Below are positions 1-6,148 of a DNA stretch of 10,467 nucleotides, in pieces. The translations under genes and the position numbers were made by a program. Below the pieces are notes generated by a model that saw only the letters and a list, made by a program, of their open reading frames with translations, was not told the origin of the DNA and made no database searches. The DNA is from Actinomycetes bacterium. GTDB taxonomy: Bacteria > Actinomycetota > Acidimicrobiia > Acidimicrobiales > RAAP-2. The stretch covers positions 1 to 10,467 of the forward strand of contig JAJZSM010000032.1 of NCBI GenBank assembly GCA_021849765.1. Direction: 5' to 3'. Within the stretch, counting starts at the first letter, position 1. Every line of letters starts with the position of its first letter.

Positions 1-3
1 GAC

Positions 4-546
4 GTGTCCGTCTACGCTCAAGCCGTGGCGCACTACGCGAAGGTCGTAACGGTCTCGGACTCCGCGAGCGTCGGGGAGCGCGTCGACACCGCGGGCCCGG
101 CCGTGAGCGCTCAACTCGCCCGGGCCGGATTCGAGATCGTCGACGAGCGGGTCGTCGCCGACGGGGTCGAGTCAGTGGCGTCGACCCTTCGCGACCTCGC
201 CGCGGGATTCGCCGGGCTCATCGTCACGACCGGGGGAACGGGGTTCGCGCCACGGGACCTGACGCCCGAGGCCACCTTGTCGGTGATCGAGCGCGAGGCA
301 CCCGGATTCGCCGAAGTCATGCGAGCAACGAGTCCCTACGGTGCGCTGTCGAGAGGTCGATGTGGGACCTTCGGGTCGAGCCTGGTCCTGAATGTCCCAG
401 GGTCGCCGAAGGCCGCGCTCGAGTGTCTCGCGGCCGTAACGCCGATGCTCGTGCACGCGCTGGCACTGCTCGCGGGAACGAGCGACGCTCACCCGCCCGA
501 AACCGGAGGCACCACCGCGATCTCGTCAGTCGGACCCACCGCGTGA
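4..546 (+). CDS. mogA: Molybdopterin adenylyltransferase (MogA/MoaB family)
   Basis: MogA activates molybdopterin with ATP to give adenylyl-molybdopterin, the substrate for molybdate insertion by MoeA; it is a soluble cytoplasmic enzyme. The 180-residue product has the family signature in order: a VVTVSDS strand (residues 14-20), TTGGTG (75-80) followed by APRDLTPEA with the conserved Asp85, a SRG segment (116-118) and NVPGSPKA (130-137). Length is normal for the family. The GTG at position 4 is a plausible start, but only three bases precede it, so no ribosome site can be judged and the frame could begin outside the window; a GTG at 28 is an alternative. The last 19 codons, a low-complexity tail after the folded domain, lie antisense to the end of moaD. 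MogA and plant-type CNX1G-like proteins share this fold, as does the C-terminal part of MoeA, but the short single domain and the Moco neighbours favour MogA. Confidence 0.93.
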   Translation: MSVYAQAVAHYAKVVTVSDSASVGERVDTAGPAVSAQLARAGFEIVDERVVADGVESVASTLRDLAAGFAGLIVTTGGTGFAPRDLTPEATLSVIEREAPGFAEVMRATSPYGALSRGRCGTFGSSLVLNVPGSPKAALECLAAVTPMLVHALALLAGTSDAHPPETGGTTAISSVGPTA

Positions 547-725
547 TCGAGGGGCGCGTCCTCGCCATTCACCCACATTCGACTCCGCGCGACGATTTCG
601 GCGAAGGGCACGCCGAAGCGAGCGTTCGCGTTCGCGATGACGTCGGCGAGGGTGCCACCGTCGACCTCCGCTTGACCAACGCCGGCCGCCTCGCGCGCCG
701 GACCGAGCAACAGGAGTCGGCTCAC
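489..725 (-). CDS. moaD: Molybdopterin synthase small subunit MoaD
   Basis: MoaD is the ubiquitin-like sulfur carrier of molybdopterin synthase. Its C-terminal glycine is converted to a thiocarboxylate and donates sulfur to precursor Z inside a MoaD-MoaE complex. The 78-residue product has the expected small size, a WVNGEDAPLD segment (residues 51-60) with the usual MoaD beta-hairpin, and the terminal VPPVSGG (72-78) ending in the essential Gly-Gly. The GTG start at 725 overlaps the moaE stop by four bases (GTGA), so it is probably expressed by translational coupling; I see no strong Shine-Dalgarno sequence of its own. It converges on mogA and overlaps its 3' end by 58 bp. The codons for the Gly-Gly tail lie inside that overlap. 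The activating enzyme (MoeB-like) is not in the window. Confidence 0.95.
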   Translation of the reverse strand: MSRLLLLGPAREAAGVGQAEVDGGTLADVIANANARFGVPFAEIVARSRMWVNGEDAPLDHAVGPTDEIAVVPPVSGG

Positions 726-1192
726 GGGGCGAGATCGCTCACGTCAACGATGTCCTGAGCCTCCTCGCTCCAGGCCGAGCCGCCCTCCCAGACCTCGCGT
801 TTCCACATGGGCACCGTTCGCTTCAGCGCGTCGATGCAGAACTGGGCGGCGTCGAACGCTTCGCGGCGGTGTGGCGACGCGACGGCGACCACGACGGCCG
901 GTTCTCGGTTCTTGACCGTACCGATGCGGTGGTGGATCGCGATCGCGCGCACGACGGGCCAACGGTCGCGCGCAACGGCCACCACGTCGCGGATGCGTGA
1001 TTCGGCGAGTGCGACGTCGGTCTCGTACTCGAGTTCGACGATCTCGTATTCGAAGCTCGACGTCGAGCGTGCGACGCCGCAGAAGGTCACCACCGCGCCG
1101 CAGTCGGCGCGGGTGACCCAGGTCGCGAGGTCGTCGGGTCGCAGCGGCTGGGCCGACACCGCCACCCATTCGTTCTCTTCGCGCACGACCAT
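722..1192 (-). CDS. moaE: Molybdopterin synthase catalytic subunit MoaE
   Basis: MoaE is the large subunit of molybdopterin synthase. It binds cyclic pyranopterin monophosphate and accepts two sulfurs from MoaD thiocarboxylate. The 156-residue protein shows VVTFCGVAR (residues 34-42), the HHRIG segment (87-91), SPHRREAFDA (106-115) and the LKRTVPMWKRE segment. Lys124 and Lys131 sit seven residues apart, as do the two active-site lysines of E. coli MoaE. The ATG at 1190-1192 is preceded by TAGGGT with exactly six bases between, the arrangement of an actinobacterial leaderless promoter. The same stretch also reads GGTGAGG and could serve as a ribosome site if the transcript starts further upstream. 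moaD follows with a GTGA overlap, so the two synthase subunits form one operon. It is divergent from modA. Confidence 0.97.
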   Translation of the reverse strand: MVVREENEWVAVSAQPLRPDDLATWVTRADCGAVVTFCGVARSTSSFEYEIVELEYETDVALAESRIRDVVAVARDRWPVVRAIAIHHRIGTVKNREPAVVVAVASPHRREAFDAAQFCIDALKRTVPMWKREVWEGGSAWSEEAQDIVDVSDLAP

Positions 1193-1198
1193 GGCCTC

Positions 1199-1227
1199 AC
1201 CCTACTTTCGATGGGTGCCGTATCGAA
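1199..1227 (-). promoter_or_regulatory. Predicted leaderless promoter of moaE-moaD
   Basis: On the minus strand a TAGGGT hexamer (1199-1204) fits the TANNNT -10 consensus of actinobacteria. It ends six bases before the moaE ATG, which would put the transcription start on the A of the start codon. Seventeen bases further upstream lies TTCGAT (1222-1227), a weak -35 candidate. The same spacing recurs before moaA and the Mop regulator. Read by eye only; no start-site data. Confidence 0.5.
1207..1227. promoter_or_regulatory. Inverted repeat, possible operator between moaE and modA
   Basis: TTCGAT (1207-1212) and ATCGAA (1222-1227) form a perfect 6-bp inverted repeat separated by nine bases. It sits over the -35 and spacer of the predicted moaE promoter, in the shared control region between the moaE-moaD operon and the molybdate transporter, so it is a natural place for an operator. 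It does not visibly match the E. coli ModE site. A dyad this short can arise by chance. Confidence 0.22.
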
Positions 1228-1305
1228 CCGGTCGACGTCCGCAGCGAGTAACCGCAGACGCGGCCGAATCGAGGCAAATCTGGCGCGTGTGCAGCACGAA
1301 ACACC

Positions 1306-1311
1306 TAGTAT
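1306..1311 (+). promoter_or_regulatory. Predicted -10 element of the modA-modBC operon
   Basis: TAGTAT matches the TANNNT -10 consensus and stands out in otherwise GC-rich sequence about 54 bases before the modA start. It predicts transcription from about 1318 with a leader of roughly 47 bases that carries the modA ribosome site. No convincing -35 hexamer is visible at the usual distance. Confidence 0.35.
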
Positions 1312-1353
1312 CGACGCACAGCCGTACTCGAGATTGCGCACCACCAAGCCGTC

Positions 1354-1359
1354 GAGGAG
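1354..1359 (+). promoter_or_regulatory. Ribosome binding site of modA (decides the start)
   Basis: GAGGAG lies five bases before the ATG at 1365 but only two before the overlapping in-frame ATG at 1362. The spacing favours 1365 and rules against the much longer open frame that begins at 807. Confidence 0.6.
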
Positions 1360-1364
1360 TCATG

Positions 1365-2240
1365 ATGTCCCTGGCACGACCCGCAGCGAACGCCTCGTGG
1401 ACCCACCACCTCGCGCTTCGAGCGCTCGCGGTCGTGCTGCTCATCGGCACCGGTGTCCAGGGCGTTGTCGCGCGCGCGTCGGGTGCGACTCGTGGTCCCG
1501 TCGACGTACTCTACGCGGGGTCACTCCTCGATCTCATGCAGAATGAGATCGGCCCGGCGTTCAATCGTGCGACCCACTACAGCCTCGTCGGCATCGCCAA
1601 TGGCTCCAAGACCCTCGCCGCCGAGATCAAGGGCGGCGCGGAGGTGGCCGACGTGTTCGTGAGCGCCTCGCCGAGCGTGAACAGGGAACTTGAAGGGTCG
1701 GCGAACGGGAACTGGGTTTCCTCGTATCACGTGGTTGGTCGTTCGCCGCTGCTACTCGGTTACAACCCGTCGTCGTCCTTCGCGGCCGCCTTGCGTTCGT
1801 CGCCGTGGTACGACGTCGTGGGCCGGCCGGGGTTCCTGCTCGGTCGTACCGACCCCGTGAGCGACCCCAAGGGTGCCCTCGCGGTGTTGGCCTTGCGAGA
1901 CGCCGCACGTCGCTACGATCGTCCCCGACTGGCGTTACTCGCGAGCTCCGCGAACAACGTCTTCACCGAGGCGTCGCTCGTCGGTGAGCTTGACGCGGGC
2001 CAACTCGACGGCGGCTTCTTCTACGCGGTGGAGGCGTCGGCCGCGCACCTGCACACGGTCGCGCTCGTGGGTGTGCACCTCGCAGCCACGTTCACGGTCG
2101 CGCTGGTCAATCGCGCACCGCATCGCGCGGCGGCCCGCGCGTTCATCGCGTTCCTGCTCGGCCCACGAGGTCGCGCCATCTTGGGCCGTAATGGGATTAC
2201 GCCCACGGCGGCGACGCTGAGTGCCACGTCGTCCCCGTGA
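1365..2240 (+). CDS. modA: Molybdate/tungstate ABC transporter substrate-binding protein (ModA/WtpA-like)
   Basis: This is the extracytoplasmic receptor that captures molybdate or tungstate and delivers it to the ModBC importer encoded next. The 291-residue product has an N-terminal export signal: a hydrophobic stretch at residues 18-32 ending in ARA-SG (36-40), a plausible signal peptidase I site. Mature motifs include LYAGSL (49-54), NGSKTLAAEI (79-88), DVFVSAS (96-102), GRTDPVSDPKG (160-170) and a GELDAGQLDGGFFYAVEA block (207-224). The AGSL and RTDPxxDPxG motifs resemble the WtpA/tungstate branch more than E. coli ModA, so substrate preference is open. There is no lipobox cysteine and apparently no cysteine at all, which is odd for a binding protein of a Gram-positive cell, where a lipid anchor is usual. 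Its stop overlaps the modBC start by four bases (GTGA). The start was chosen from the GAGGAG at 1354-1359; ATG 1362 is possible. Confidence 0.92.
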   Translation: MSLARPAANASWTHHLALRALAVVLLIGTGVQGVVARASGATRGPVDVLYAGSLLDLMQNEIGPAFNRATHYSLVGIANGSKTLAAEIKGGAEVADVFVSASPSVNRELEGSANGNWVSSYHVVGRSPLLLGYNPSSSFAAALRSSPWYDVVGRPGFLLGRTDPVSDPKGALAVLALRDAARRYDRPRLALLASSANNVFTEASLVGELDAGQLDGGFFYAVEASAAHLHTVALVGVHLAATFTVALVNRAPHRAAARAFIAFLLGPRGRAILGRNGITPTAATLSATSSP

Positions 2241-4078
2241 GCGAGCGAAACCACGCCCTACGACCACTTCGATGGCTCGCGGGACTGGTGGTGCTCTACT
2301 TGGTGGCGCCGCTGGTGGCCTTTGCGGTGCGCTTCGCAACGACGCAACAACGGGGCTTTCACGAGCCGGGTCTCGTCGCTGCGTTGTGGACGTCGCTGAG
2401 CGGCGCGACGATCTCGCTCGTGCTCATCACCATCTTCGGCGTCCCGCTCGCCTTCGTGCTCGCGCGTTCACACGGTCGCCTGGCCAGAGTCGTCGGGGTG
2501 CTCGTGCAGATCCCACTCGCCCTGCCGCCACTGATGAGCGGCATCGTGCTGATCTACCTGGTCGGACCCTACACGTTCCTCGGCCGGCTCTTTCACCGCG
2601 GGCTCACCAATTCGCCCGCTGGCGTCGTCATCGCCATGACCTTCGTGGCCGCACCCTTTCTCGTCGTCGCCGCTCGCTCGGCCTTCGAATCGGTCGATCA
2701 GAGTCTGCTCGACGTTGCCGAGACGTTGGGCCACGGCGAGTGGTCGCGTTTCGTGCGCGTCGCGGTGCCCGTCGCGGCGCCGGGGATCCGCGGGGGAATG
2801 GTGCTCGCGTGGCTCCGCGCCTTCGGTGAGTATGGCGCGGTGGTGGTGCTCGCCTACAACCCCGCTACGTTGCCGATCTACACCTACAACCAGTTCAGTG
2901 GCACCGGTCTGTCGACGACGCTCGCCCCGACGGCCCTCGCGCTCGTTGTGGCGACCCTCGTCGTCGCCGCGAGTCGACTGCGCTGGCCGCGACGGCGACG
3001 GGTGCCCGACGGTGACGTGGGTACACCAGCGCCGGTACCCGCGACCCCGATCCGCTTCGGGGTCGACCATCGATTGGGCTCCTTTCACCTCCTTCTCGAC
3101 TGTGCGCGTCCCGTGCGTCACCTCGCCGTGCTCGGTCCGTCGGGTGCGGGCAAGTCTGCCCTCGTGCGCAGCCTCGCCGGTCTCTACGGCTCAGGCGCCG
3201 CGCAGTTCTGGTGGGGTGACGAGTCGCTTGGCGAGGTCCCGGTGGTTCGACGGCGCGTGGGCTACGTCGCCCAAGGCTTCACGCTGTTCCCGCACCTGAG
3301 CGTCTGGCGGCAGCTGCTCTTTGCGCGCGCGGCGAAGCCCGAAATCGCGCGGTATTGGCTCGCACGGCTCGGCCTCGCGGGACTGGAATCGGCAATGCCG
3401 GCGCACCTGTCCGGCGGGCAGCGTCAGCGAGTCGCCCTCGCCCAGGTCCTGTGCGCCGAGCCGGCGGTGCTGCTGTTGGATGAGCCCTTCTCGGCGCTCG
3501 ACGTGCCGGTGCGCCAGGACCTGCGTCGCCTGGTGCGTGAGCTCCAACGCGAGACGGGACTCTCGACGGTGCTCGTGACCCACGACCCCGAGGAGGCGGG
3601 TTTCCTCGCTGATGACGTGCTCGTGATCAGTGACGGGACCTCGCTACAGTTCGGCGCCAGCCGCGAGGTCTTCGCGCATCCCGCGTCCGCGGAGGTGGCG
3701 AGACTGCTCGGCATCGCCAATCTGCTCACGGGACGCGTCGTCGCCGGCGGGATCGAGAGCGGCGGGGTCGTGGTTAGTGCGCCGGTCGAAGGGCTCGCTC
3801 TCGATGACGAGGTGTCTTGGAGCGTCCGTCCCGAACGCGTGAACCTCGTGCGTTCGGTCCCGAGCGCGTCACCGGGGACGACGACGCTTTTGGGGACAAT
3901 CCGAGATGTCGCCGACGTCGGGGTGGCGAGCGACGTCGTCGTGGACGTCACCGGGGCCTTCGCCGTGCTGGTGCGAAGTTGGGAGTCGGCCGAGTGGTCA
4001 ATTGGCGACTCCTGCGCTGTGGTGGTGCGCGCCGCCGACGTCTCGTGCTGGCCACGCCACCGCGCGGTCGTCGCGTGA
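2237..4078 (+). CDS. modBC: Fused molybdate ABC transporter permease-ATPase (ModB-ModC)
   Basis: This 613-residue protein joins the membrane permease and the ATPase of a molybdate importer in one chain. Residues 1-250 are ModB-like: about six membrane segments (roughly 13-33, 48-77, 84-110, 127-147, 187-208, 228-246) and the cytoplasmic coupling (EAA) loop around 159-183 with Gly165. An Arg-rich, Pro-rich linker (about 249-271) leads to a ModC-like ATPase with Walker A GPSGAGKS (300-307), Q-loop Gln346, signature LSGGQ (391-395), Walker B VLLLDE (411-416), D-loop SALD (419-422) and switch His449. All catalytic residues are present. A C-terminal TOBE-type region (about 495-600, with SVRPERV at 529-535) probably binds oxyanion or regulates transport. 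The active importer would be a homodimer with ModA. GTG start overlaps the modA stop. Most modB and modC genes are separate. The frame is open throughout, so the fusion is real in this sequence. Confidence 0.95.
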   Translation: MSERNHALRPLRWLAGLVVLYLVAPLVAFAVRFATTQQRGFHEPGLVAALWTSLSGATISLVLITIFGVPLAFVLARSHGRLARVVGVLVQIPLALPPLMSGIVLIYLVGPYTFLGRLFHRGLTNSPAGVVIAMTFVAAPFLVVAARSAFESVDQSLLDVAETLGHGEWSRFVRVAVPVAAPGIRGGMVLAWLRAFGEYGAVVVLAYNPATLPIYTYNQFSGTGLSTTLAPTALALVVATLVVAASRLRWPRRRRVPDGDVGTPAPVPATPIRFGVDHRLGSFHLLLDCARPVRHLAVLGPSGAGKSALVRSLAGLYGSGAAQFWWGDESLGEVPVVRRRVGYVAQGFTLFPHLSVWRQLLFARAAKPEIARYWLARLGLAGLESAMPAHLSGGQRQRVALAQVLCAEPAVLLLDEPFSALDVPVRQDLRRLVRELQRETGLSTVLVTHDPEEAGFLADDVLVISDGTSLQFGASREVFAHPASAEVARLLGIANLLTGRVVAGGIESGGVVVSAPVEGLALDDEVSWSVRPERVNLVRSVPSASPGTTTLLGTIRDVADVGVASDVVVDVTGAFAVLVRSWESAEWSIGDSCAVVVRAADVSCWPRHRAVVA

Positions 4079-4083
4079 GGCGT

Positions 4084-4485
4084 TCAGAAAGTTGAGGGGA
4101 TCTCCACGCCGACGTTCGTGGCTTTGACGACGGCGTCGACCACGACGCCGGGCTCGAGGTGCAGCTCGTCGGCGGCTTCGCGGGTGATCAGCGAGACGAA
4201 ACGGTGCGGGCCGGCCTGAATGTCTACTTGGGCGACGACCTGGTCTCGCACGACGCGCGTGACGATGCCGACGAAACGGTTGCGCGCCGACTGAGCGCGG
4301 GGCTGGTTGAGGGCCGTTTCACCGCCGATTTCGACTGCCAGTCGTGCCAGGTCCGCGCCGTCGTAGTACCGCTTCCCATCGGGCGCGGTGGTGACCGGGA
4401 TCCGACCCGCGCTCGCCCAGCGCCGCAGCGTGTCGACGCTCACGCCGAGGAGCTCGGCCGCCTGGCCCACTCGATAGGTGCTCAT
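4084..4485 (-). CDS. HTH and Mop (TOBE) domain protein, probable molybdate-responsive regulator
   Basis: The 133-residue product has two parts. Residues 3-50 are a MerR/excisionase-type helix-turn-helix (YRVGQAAELLGVSVDTLRRW) with a following GKRYY wing. Residues 66-133 are one Mop/TOBE domain (RNRFVGIV, FVSLITREAADEL, VVVDAVVKATNVGVEIP), the oxyanion-binding module of molbindins and ModE. The inferred role is to bind molybdate and control Mo genes, a functional analogue of ModE with a different DNA-binding domain; storage of molybdate is an alternative. The ATG at 4485 is preferred over a GTG two codons upstream, because TAGTCT ends six bases before it as in a leaderless promoter and no Shine-Dalgarno sequence is seen. 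It faces modBC tail to tail with five bases between the stops. Confidence 0.88.
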   Translation of the reverse strand: MSTYRVGQAAELLGVSVDTLRRWASAGRIPVTTAPDGKRYYDGADLARLAVEIGGETALNQPRAQSARNRFVGIVTRVVRDQVVAQVDIQAGPHRFVSLITREAADELHLEPGVVVDAVVKATNVGVEIPSTF

Positions 4486-4491
4486 CGACAC

Positions 4492-4502
4492 AGACTAACG
4501 AG
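4492..4502 (-). promoter_or_regulatory. Predicted leaderless promoter of the Mop regulator
   Basis: On the minus strand TAGTCT (4492-4497) fits TANNNT and ends six bases before the ATG at 4485. The surrounding CTCGTTAGTCT matches the moaA promoter in 10 of 11 positions at the same distance from the start, so it is either a shared core promoter or an overlapping operator. No clear -35 hexamer is visible. Confidence 0.5.
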
Positions 4503-4673
4503 CGGGGTTCGCGGTCGGGGTTACGGGGTCGAGGTCGTTCCGGTGTCTACCGTGACGTCGCGCGAGCAACCGATGGCGTGGACGAGGTCATCGTCGACTG
4601 AGCATCGGCGACGTCGGGGCCGTCGATGGCCCGTCGGTGCGATCGAACTCGGATCGGCGCGCGGCGAGGGACG

Positions 4674-4970
4674 TCAGCCGCCCGCCATCGCGCCGATGAC
4701 GAAGTAGGCCTCGCGACCGGTCTCGACGTCGCGGGGCAGCGGTGCGTCCGGCGAGGTGTGCGAGAGGTCCTGCTCGCACGCGAAGAAGCGGATGAAGGGT
4801 CGACGCCGCTGGGTTGCGGGGTCGCGAATGGTTCCGACGAGGACGGGGTAGCGGGCCTCGAGCGCGTCGAGTACCGAACGCTGGCAGACCGGCGCGACTA
4901 CGTCCAACTCGATCTCGCCGGGTACGTGAGTGAGCGTCTTCAGGTGTGCTGGCAGGACGACTCTGATCAT
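4674..4970 (-). CDS. MoaD/ThiS-family sulfur-carrier-like protein, second copy
   Basis: The 98-residue protein has the ubiquitin-like carrier pattern: an N-terminal strand [13 protein letters not shown], the helix [13 protein letters not shown] (residues 32-44), and a C-terminal strand [11 protein letters not shown] (88-98) ending in the Gly-Gly used for thiocarboxylation or conjugation. It is about 20 residues longer than the canonical MoaD at 489-725, mostly in the region 46-86, and differs strongly in sequence, so it is not a simple duplicate. Its ATG overlaps the stop of the upstream propeller gene by four bases (ATGA), implying coupled translation and a shared job. Function is not established: it could be a second MoaD, a sulfur donor for another pathway, or a ubiquitin-like modifier. 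No dedicated E1 enzyme or JAMM protease is encoded here. Confidence 0.85.
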   Translation of the reverse strand: MIRVVLPAHLKTLTHVPGEIELDVVAPVCQRSVLDALEARYPVLVGTIRDPATQRRRPFIRFFACEQDLSHTSPDAPLPRDVETGREAYFVIGAMAGG

Positions 4971-6082
4971 GCCAGCGTTTGTACTTCAACCGATAGCACG
5001 GCGGGCAGGTCGCGCACGATGGCCTCCCAGGTGTCGCCGCCGTTCGCGGAGGCGTAGACCTGGCCGCCGGTCGTGCCGAAGTAGACGCCGCAGTCCTCGA
5101 GGGTGTCCACCGCCATCGCGTCGCGCAAGACGTTGACGTAGCAGTCGCGCTGGGGCAGTCCGGCGGTGAGCGGCTCCCATTCACCTCCGCCGGTGCGGCT
5201 GCGATAGACGCGCAGTTGGCCGTCGAGGGGAAAGTGCACCGAGTCACTGGTGATGGGCACGACGTAGATCGTCTCGGGTTCGTGGGCGTTCACGTCGATG
5301 ACGAACCCGAAGTCGGTTGGCAGGTTCCCGCTGACCTCGAACCACGAGTCACCGGCGTCGTTGCTACGCATGATGTCCCAGTGCTTCTGCATGAACAGCA
5401 CGTCCGGACGCGACGGGTGCATCGTGATGTGGTGCACGCAGTGTCCCACCTCGGCGTCTGAATCGGGGATGCCCTCGGAACTGAGTCCCCGGTTGATCGG
5501 CTTCCAACTCGTGCCAGCGTCGTCGGTGCGAAAGGCCCCGGCCGAGGAGATGGCGACGACGATCCGTGCGGGGTCCGCCGGACTCTCGATGATCGTGTGC
5601 AGGCACATCCCGCCGGCGCCCGGCTGCCACTGCGAGCCGGTCTCGTGGGTGCGCAGCCCCGAGAGCTCGTGCCAGCTAGCACCCGCGTCGCTCGTGCGAA
5701 AGAGCGCGGCGTCCTCGACGCCGGCGTAGACCGTGTCGGCGTCGAACAGCGACGGCTCGAGGTGCCAGACGCGGGCGAACTCCCAGGGGTGCGGCGTGCC
5801 GTCGTACCACTGATGGGTTCCGGGCACGCCGTCGTAGGGGAACTGGTTGCCGACCGGCTCCCACGAGGCACCGCCGTCGTCGGAACGCTGGATCAGTTGT
5901 CCGAACCAACCAGTCGACTGCGCGGCGAAGATCCGGTTCGGGTCGACCGGCGAGCCCTTCACGTGGTAGATCTCCCACCCGGCGAAGAGCGGACCTTCCA
6001 CGCGCCAATTCCTACGCGAACCGTCCGCGGTGAGAATGAAGGCGCCCTTTCGGGTACCCACCAGTACACGCACGCTGCTCAT
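4967..6082 (-). CDS. Asp-box (BNR) beta-propeller protein of unknown function
   Basis: The 371-residue protein consists of repeated propeller blades with Asp-box motifs (S/T-x-D-x-G-x-x-W type) at about residues 67-74, 131-137, 186-193, 240-247, 295-302 and 345-352, suggesting six or seven blades. Such proteins are often labelled exo-sialidase or glycosyl hydrolase, but I see no FRIP motif and no signal peptide, so sialidase activity is unsupported and the protein is probably cytoplasmic. Non-repeat features include a Trp/His/Pro-rich block (about 90-108), an MCLHTI segment (159-164) and GHCVHHI (213-219), which could form a ligand or metal site. An ATG at 6082 follows GGAGGGGG with six to eight bases between, a good ribosome site. 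The coupled downstream MoaD-like gene is the strongest clue to its role; the known biochemistry of the domain does not settle it. Confidence 0.85.
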   Translation of the reverse strand: MSSVRVLVGTRKGAFILTADGSRRNWRVEGPLFAGWEIYHVKGSPVDPNRIFAAQSTGWFGQLIQRSDDGGASWEPVGNQFPYDGVPGTHQWYDGTPHPWEFARVWHLEPSLFDADTVYAGVEDAALFRTSDAGASWHELSGLRTHETGSQWQPGAGGMCLHTIIESPADPARIVVAISSAGAFRTDDAGTSWKPINRGLSSEGIPDSDAEVGHCVHHITMHPSRPDVLFMQKHWDIMRSNDAGDSWFEVSGNLPTDFGFVIDVNAHEPETIYVVPITSDSVHFPLDGQLRVYRSRTGGGEWEPLTAGLPQRDCYVNVLRDAMAVDTLEDCGVYFGTTGGQVYASANGGDTWEAIVRDLPAVLSVEVQTLA

Positions 6083-6121
6083 AGACGCCCCCTCCGTTGC
6101 CGAGAACCGCTTGCGTCGCCC

Positions 6122-6127
6122 ACCGTA
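6122..6127 (-). promoter_or_regulatory. Possible -10 element for the propeller/MoaD-like operon
   Basis: TACGGT on the minus strand fits TANNNT and lies 39 bases upstream of the propeller gene start, within the 66-bp gap after moaA. It would give a short leader holding the GGAGGGGG ribosome site. The pair might instead be read through from moaA, which is on the same strand. Confidence 0.22.
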
Positions 6128-6148
6128 GCGTCGAAGTTGCCGACCCGT

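Noticed and set aside
807..1364. Open frame continuing upstream of modA to give a 477-residue protein
   Set aside because: It runs antisense through moaE, has no protein-like motifs, and modA has a good ribosome site and signal peptide starting at 1365.
4616..4632. GGGCC-N6-GGCCC hairpin downstream of the MoaD-like gene as a terminator
   Set aside because: Only five paired bases, no T-run on either strand, and such palindromes are frequent in this GC-rich sequence.
4486..4673. Possible small gene in the gap between the Mop regulator and the MoaD-like gene
   Set aside because: No frame with a plausible ribosome site or protein-like sequence was seen on either strand; the gap holds only the regulator promoter and a weak hairpin.
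4967..6082. Exo-alpha-sialidase activity for the Asp-box protein
   Set aside because: Asp-boxes are structural; there is no FRIP motif, recognisable catalytic set or export signal.
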